From Lachnospiraceae bacterium (GTDB lineage: Bacteria; Bacillota; Clostridia; Lachnospirales; Lachnospiraceae): a stretch of DNA of 64,000 nt. A model generated the notes under the pieces. It saw nothing but the letters and a program-made list of their open reading frames with translations. It was not told the DNA's origin and ran no database searches. The position numbers and the translations under genes are program-made. Below, in pieces: positions 60,618 to 64,000 of the stretch. The stretch spans positions 1-64,000 of the forward strand of contig JAILLN010000033.1 in NCBI GenBank assembly GCA_024693135.1, in the 5' to 3' direction. The first letter of the stretch is position 1, and each line of letters starts with the position of its first letter.

Positions 60618-62773
60618 ATCTCATCTCCTACAAAATCCGGCACTTCTCCGGGCAGGAATGCATAGCTCTGGTATCCGGACATCCATGTCCAGTCATTATC
60701 CGCCCCGCCGGGATTACCGTATTCCACGTCAATATTATAATTCCCCCCGCCATTCATGGGCTGCAGAGCGGAATTCATGCCGTAAAATTCCTGGGGAATG
60801 GAATGCGCAAGGATCTCCGAAATCTTGTCGGAATCCTCAGGAGCACGGTACTCTGCCGTCTGCCACTCTTCCCCTTCAAACCAATTGACCTGGATCCGGG
60901 ATACCCTCTGCGGGTCAGCCTTCTGAGCCACATCCACCCCGTGGTCCCTAAGGAAGGCAGCGGTCTGCTCAAACTCCGGGAACACAAACAGGTCTCCGGT
61001 GGTATAGGAGCCGTCTCCTTCCGGATCAAAACCACGGTTTTTATTCTCCCCCGGCTTCCAATAGCACTCCGTACGTATCCTTGCACAGGGGAAGCTGTCC
61101 CGGATCCCCCGGGCGTCCTGCTTCAGAAGCTCCCCGTTATAAACCTTGAGAAGCTCCTGCTTTTCCCGGTCGGAAAGCACAAGAGGTCTCTCCTCCAGAG
61201 ATGTCTGTACCACAGCCAGGTCCATCCGGTCAGGGGTCAGGGAAAGGCATGGATAAACGCCATCCTTATATTCTCTTGTCTGGTAGATCCGGTCATAGGC
61301 ATCAAAGATCTCAGCATCGCACAGATCTATCCCGGAATACTGGCGGCAGACCTTTCTTCCATTCTTTTTCGTCCAGCAGATGGTGAGAGAAGCATAGCTC
61401 CTGTCTTCATCTCCGGACATAAGCTCCCCCCTTCTCCTTGCCCTGGCAAACTCCACCCCGGCTCCGGCCAGGGTGTTCACATCGCCGATACAGGTCAGGC
61501 GCATATGCTCCAGCCGGTAGGCAGTATTGTCCATATAGCCATAGCTTCCCGGCTCCTCCTCCAGATAGGTGATCCCATCCTGAAGCCCGTATCCGCTTAG
61601 GGCCGCATAGGATACGGAGCCGGGATCCGGGATATAGCGGTCATAGCCAAGTAGGTCAAATACATAGATGCCGATCACAAAGCAGGAGAGCACCACTCCT
61701 ACTCCGAAGCTTTTCGGATGCTTCACAGCCGCCTTTAAGTCAAACTCAAATATCACCTCCGCCAGCGCCTGGCAGAGCAGGATCCCCATGACGATCCCAA
61801 AGACCAGCCAGCCGCGTGAGGATCTTCCGATATAGTAAAAGAAAATGCCAAAGGCCATAGCGGCAGGAACCATGACTGCAGCCTTGATCACCGGCCTGGT
61901 AGGCGAAAAAGCCATGGCATTCCCCGCGGCTTCTGCAGGGCGGATCCTGATCAAAAGGAAGCAGGCCAGAGCCAGCAGAAGGGTTGCCGCAAGCATGACG
62001 GCCGTCAATATCCAGAATTTCCGGGATAGGTATCCGCTTCCATTCAGCTCTAAGACTTCCGCCGAAAGCCCGATCAGCGTGGCTACCGGCGATGAAAAAA
62101 GGGTAGTCCAGTGCTCAGATGCCTGCTCATCCGAACAGGTAAGAAAAAACGTGGTTTTATATGCATAATCCATGAGGATCCCAAAAGGACCGATCCCCAA
62201 AAGCACCAGGGTTCCGGCCATGGCGACCACGATATGCCCGGTAAGGATGGCCGAAAGCACCACCACGGTATAGATCGCCGTATATGCCAATACCTGAACC
62301 AGCAGATTAATAAAGCCGAAGGCAAGGCTGTTTTCCGTCAATATCCCCCTGGAGGCGCCGATCAGCACGCATGTTATATGCATTATAGAATATGGAGCAG
62401 CAAACAGCAGTATCCCGTTGAGATAGCCCGCACCAAACAGCACGGTCCGCTTCACCGGAATGGATCCATACAGATCAGACTGCACCCTGCTCAAAAGATA
62501 ACCCATCCCCTGCAGGCCGTTGACCAATGCCAGGGCGATGATCAAAAGCAGCACCGGGATATTTCCGAAGCCCAGCACATTGGTATAAAACGAAAGCCGG
62601 ATATCCTCCAGGGTGGTCAGGCCGCTGCCCAGCCTTTCAAACCATATGCCTGTCATGAGCAGACAGTATACCGGCATGGCAAAGAAGCACCCCAGGATGG
62701 AAAGAGCCGCCGGCCAGATCCTTCGTTTCAGGTCTTCCTTCATCAAATCAGAGAATAAGTGCTTTGATATCAT
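60611..62773 (-). CDS. ABC-2-type permease with large C-terminal soluble domain (YtrC/D-like, DUF6449-like)
   Basis: A 720-residue protein. Residues about 1-375 hold around nine membrane segments (MYVLL-type helices, ALALVNGLQGMGYLLSRVQS, GSIPVKRTVLFGAGYLNG). The remaining 345 residues are a non-membrane domain starting YDRYIPDPGSVSYAALSGYG, which resembles DUF6449 of clostridial YtrC/YtrD-like permeases. The start overlaps the ATPase gene by 26 bp; an ATG 30 bp further in is an alternative. With the GntR regulator and ATPase it forms a YtrA-YtrB-permease unit, probably for envelope stress or an unknown substrate. Confidence 0.82.
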   Translation of the reverse strand: MISKHLFSDLMKEDLKRRIWPAALSILGCFFAMPVYCLLMTGIWFERLGSGLTTLEDIRLSFYTNVLGFGNIPVLLLIIALALVNGLQGMGYLLSRVQSDLYGSIPVKRTVLFGAGYLNGILLFAAPYSIMHITCVLIGASRGILTENSLAFGFINLLVQVLAYTAIYTVVVLSAILTGHIVVAMAGTLVLLGIGPFGILMDYAYKTTFFLTCSDEQASEHWTTLFSSPVATLIGLSAEVLELNGSGYLSRKFWILTAVMLAATLLLALACFLLIRIRPAEAAGNAMAFSPTRPVIKAAVMVPAAMAFGIFFYYIGRSSRGWLVFGIVMGILLCQALAEVIFEFDLKAAVKHPKSFGVGVVLSCFVIGIYVFDLLGYDRYIPDPGSVSYAALSGYGLQDGITYLEEEPGSYGYMDNTAYRLEHMRLTCIGDVNTLAGAGVEFARARRRGELMSGDEDRSYASLTICWTKKNGRKVCRQYSGIDLCDAEIFDAYDRIYQTREYKDGVYPCLSLTPDRMDLAVVQTSLEERPLVLSDREKQELLKVYNGELLKQDARGIRDSFPCARIRTECYWKPGENKNRGFDPEGDGSYTTGDLFVFPEFEQTAAFLRDHGVDVAQKADPQRVSRIQVNWFEGEEWQTAEYRAPEDSDKISEILAHSIPQEFYGMNSALQPMNGGGNYNIDVEYGNPGGADNDWTWMSGYQSYAFLPGEVPDFVGDEIK

Positions 62774-63650
62774 ATCCCTCTACCCCCGTTTCACTGATAA
62801 AGATTTCCTCCAGGGAAAGCGGCAGCGCCTCCAGGAAAAGCGGATCCCCTTCCTTCAGGATATCCAGGATCTCCTTTTCCCTGCCCCGGCAGGTCAGGGT
62901 GGTAAGCCTGCCCCTGTGTTCTATGTTTAATACATCAAGTCTCTTCAGCAGTGCCTCTTCCCTGTCCTTATCGGGGATGACGCACTGTACCTTATGGGTA
63001 TCCGACTTGATATCATCCAGATCCTCGGACAGGAGCATCCCGCCCTTATGAAGCAGGCCCACGGTATCGCAGATATCCTCCAGCTCCCTCAGGTTATGGG
63101 AGGCGATCACGGGAGTGAACTGCCTCTCGGCCATGTCTCCCGCAAACAGGCTTTTTACTCCCTGCCTCATGACCGGATCCAGCCCGTCAAAGGTCTCGTC
63201 ACAATACAGATACTTGGTGCCGGCAGACATCCCCAGGATCACGGAGAGCTGCTTTTTCATCCCCTTGGAAAAGGTCTTGATCTTTCGCTTCCGATCCAGG
63301 GAAAAGCCGTCCATCAGCTTTTTATAACGCCCGGTATTGAATAAAGGATATACCTTGGAATAAAACTGCATCATATCGTCGGGGACGCTGTTGGAGAAGA
63401 AATACATCTCATCGGAGATATAAAAGAAATCTGCCTTTGCCTCAGGATTTTCATATACCTCCCGCCCATCCACCGTGACGGTTCCCGCGTCCGGCTTCAA
63501 TACTCCGGAAAGCATGCGCAGGAAGGTACTCTTCCCGGCGCCATTGGTTCCGATCAGGCCAAAAACGCGGCCTTCCTCAATGGACAGGGTCACGCTGTCC
63601 ACCGCCCTGATCCGGCCAAAGGATTTCGTGAGGCCGTCTGTTTCGATCAT
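62748..63650 (-). CDS. ABC transporter ATP-binding protein (YtrB-like)
   Basis: 300 residues. Walker A is GTNGAGKST, followed by a Q-loop-like YISDEMYFF, in which the usual glutamine is not evident. The signature is FSKGMKKQ (degenerate), Walker B is YLYCDETFDGLDP and the H-loop is IASHNLREL. These features match the YtrB/BcrA-type subfamily. Its ATG overlaps the GntR gene stop by 4 bp (ATGA). Confidence 0.9.
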   Translation of the reverse strand: MIETDGLTKSFGRIRAVDSVTLSIEEGRVFGLIGTNGAGKSTFLRMLSGVLKPDAGTVTVDGREVYENPEAKADFFYISDEMYFFSNSVPDDMMQFYSKVYPLFNTGRYKKLMDGFSLDRKRKIKTFSKGMKKQLSVILGMSAGTKYLYCDETFDGLDPVMRQGVKSLFAGDMAERQFTPVIASHNLRELEDICDTVGLLHKGGMLLSEDLDDIKSDTHKVQCVIPDKDREEALLKRLDVLNIEHRGRLTTLTCRGREKEILDILKEGDPLFLEALPLSLEEIFISETGVEGYDIKALIL

Positions 63651-64000
63651 CTGTCACTTTCCTCCTTTGCTTTGGTTCTGCCTGGGGAAGACTTTACGTC
63701 TCCCTGGATATAAGCCATGAGCTCCAGCCTGGTCAGCCCGATCACCTTTGCTTTCTGCATGATGCCATCCAGCTCCCGAAAGATCTCCTCCCTCTTCTTT
63801 GGCAGGAGCCCCCCCGCATCTGCCACAAAGCTGCCCCTTCCGGAAACGGAGTAGGTAAGCCCTTCGGCTTCCAACGTGCTGTAGGCTTTCTGTATGGTGT
63901 TTGGGTTGATGGACAGCTCCATGGCAAGGGACCGCACCGAGGGGAGGGCCTCATCCTTTGACAGGACGCCCCGAAGGATCATTTCCTCGATTTTCGATGC
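63647..64000 (-). CDS. GntR-family regulator, YtrA type (5' end cut by window edge)
   Basis: At least 118 codons are visible; the frame stays open to the window edge (SKIEEMILRGVL). The winged helix is nearly whole: LPSVRSLAMELSINPNTIQKAYSTLEAEGLTYSVSGRGSFVA. A short C-terminal effector region of about 60 residues follows, as in YtrA. It is the first gene of the ABC unit and probably represses it. Confidence 0.9.
   Translation of the reverse strand, partial: ASKIEEMILRGVLSKDEALPSVRSLAMELSINPNTIQKAYSTLEAEGLTYSVSGRGSFVADAGGLLPKKREEIFRELDGIMQKAKVIGLTRLELMAYIQGDVKSSPGRTKAKEESDR

Overview
The window is a gene-dense, fairly GC-rich stretch of a strictly anaerobic Firmicute, most likely a Lachnospiraceae-type Clostridium. 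The evidence is an Rnf complex (rnfCDGEAB), meso-diaminopimelate dehydrogenase, a two-subunit class I fumarase, YesM/YesN-type two-component genes, strong AGGAGG ribosome sites, and small families I associate with Lachnospiraceae (DUF4176, DUF6171, DUF6465). No tRNA, rRNA, CRISPR array or prophage block was seen. Both window edges cut genes: a response regulator at the left and a GntR regulator at the right.

Layout. 0-7.4 kb: a response regulator, a double-glycine-leader peptide, a YdcF-like membrane protein, a methionine island (metQ-metN-metI plus free-methionine-sulfoxide reductase) and a GNAT enzyme. 7.5-20 kb: one minus-strand transport operon (binding protein, fused permease, ATPase with a large insert, K+/H+-type antiporter, MgtC). 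Beside it is its probable control operon (binding-protein sensor, YesM-type kinase, an unusual PAS/half-metallo-beta-lactamase fusion, YesN-type regulator). 20-26 kb: DUF4176 protein, a 1479-residue repeat-rich protein with a papain-like C-terminus, and a second GNAT. 26-33 kb: alanine symporter, ddh, and the glycolytic genes tpiA, pgk and gap. 33-39.4 kb: a plus-strand run with a predicted malate dehydrogenase, soluble-looking fumarate reductase FrdA/FrdB and fumarase FumA/FumB. Together these form the reductive malate-fumarate-succinate branch. 39-50 kb: acyltransferase, xerD, NUDIX, aspartate aminotransferase, an EAL protein, pantothenate transporter and coaX, cysK, and a tandem-receiver protein. 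50-58 kb: sodium-solute symporter with operators, apbE and the Rnf operon. 58-64 kb: DUF6465 and DUF6171 proteins, GH51 arabinofuranosidase and an YtrA/YtrB-like ABC system.

The most unusual signal is a 9-bp word, TTTACATAA / TTATGTAAA, which fills four intergenic gaps (about 2.07-2.22, 40.85-40.91, 46.77-47.04 and 49.98-50.03 kb). The word matches the XerD arm of bacterial dif sites. In the 46.8 kb gap it forms three complete dif-like dyads (9-bp arm, 6-bp centre, 9-bp arm), followed by six same-strand half-sites spaced almost exactly 21 bp. One cluster lies just upstream of the xerD-like gene. This could be a multi-site Xer recombination system, an iteron-like array, or a regulator's operators. 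Sequence alone cannot decide.

The second candidate for new biology is the PAS/half-MBL protein inside a binding-protein/kinase/regulator operon that appears to control an importer-antiporter-MgtC operon.
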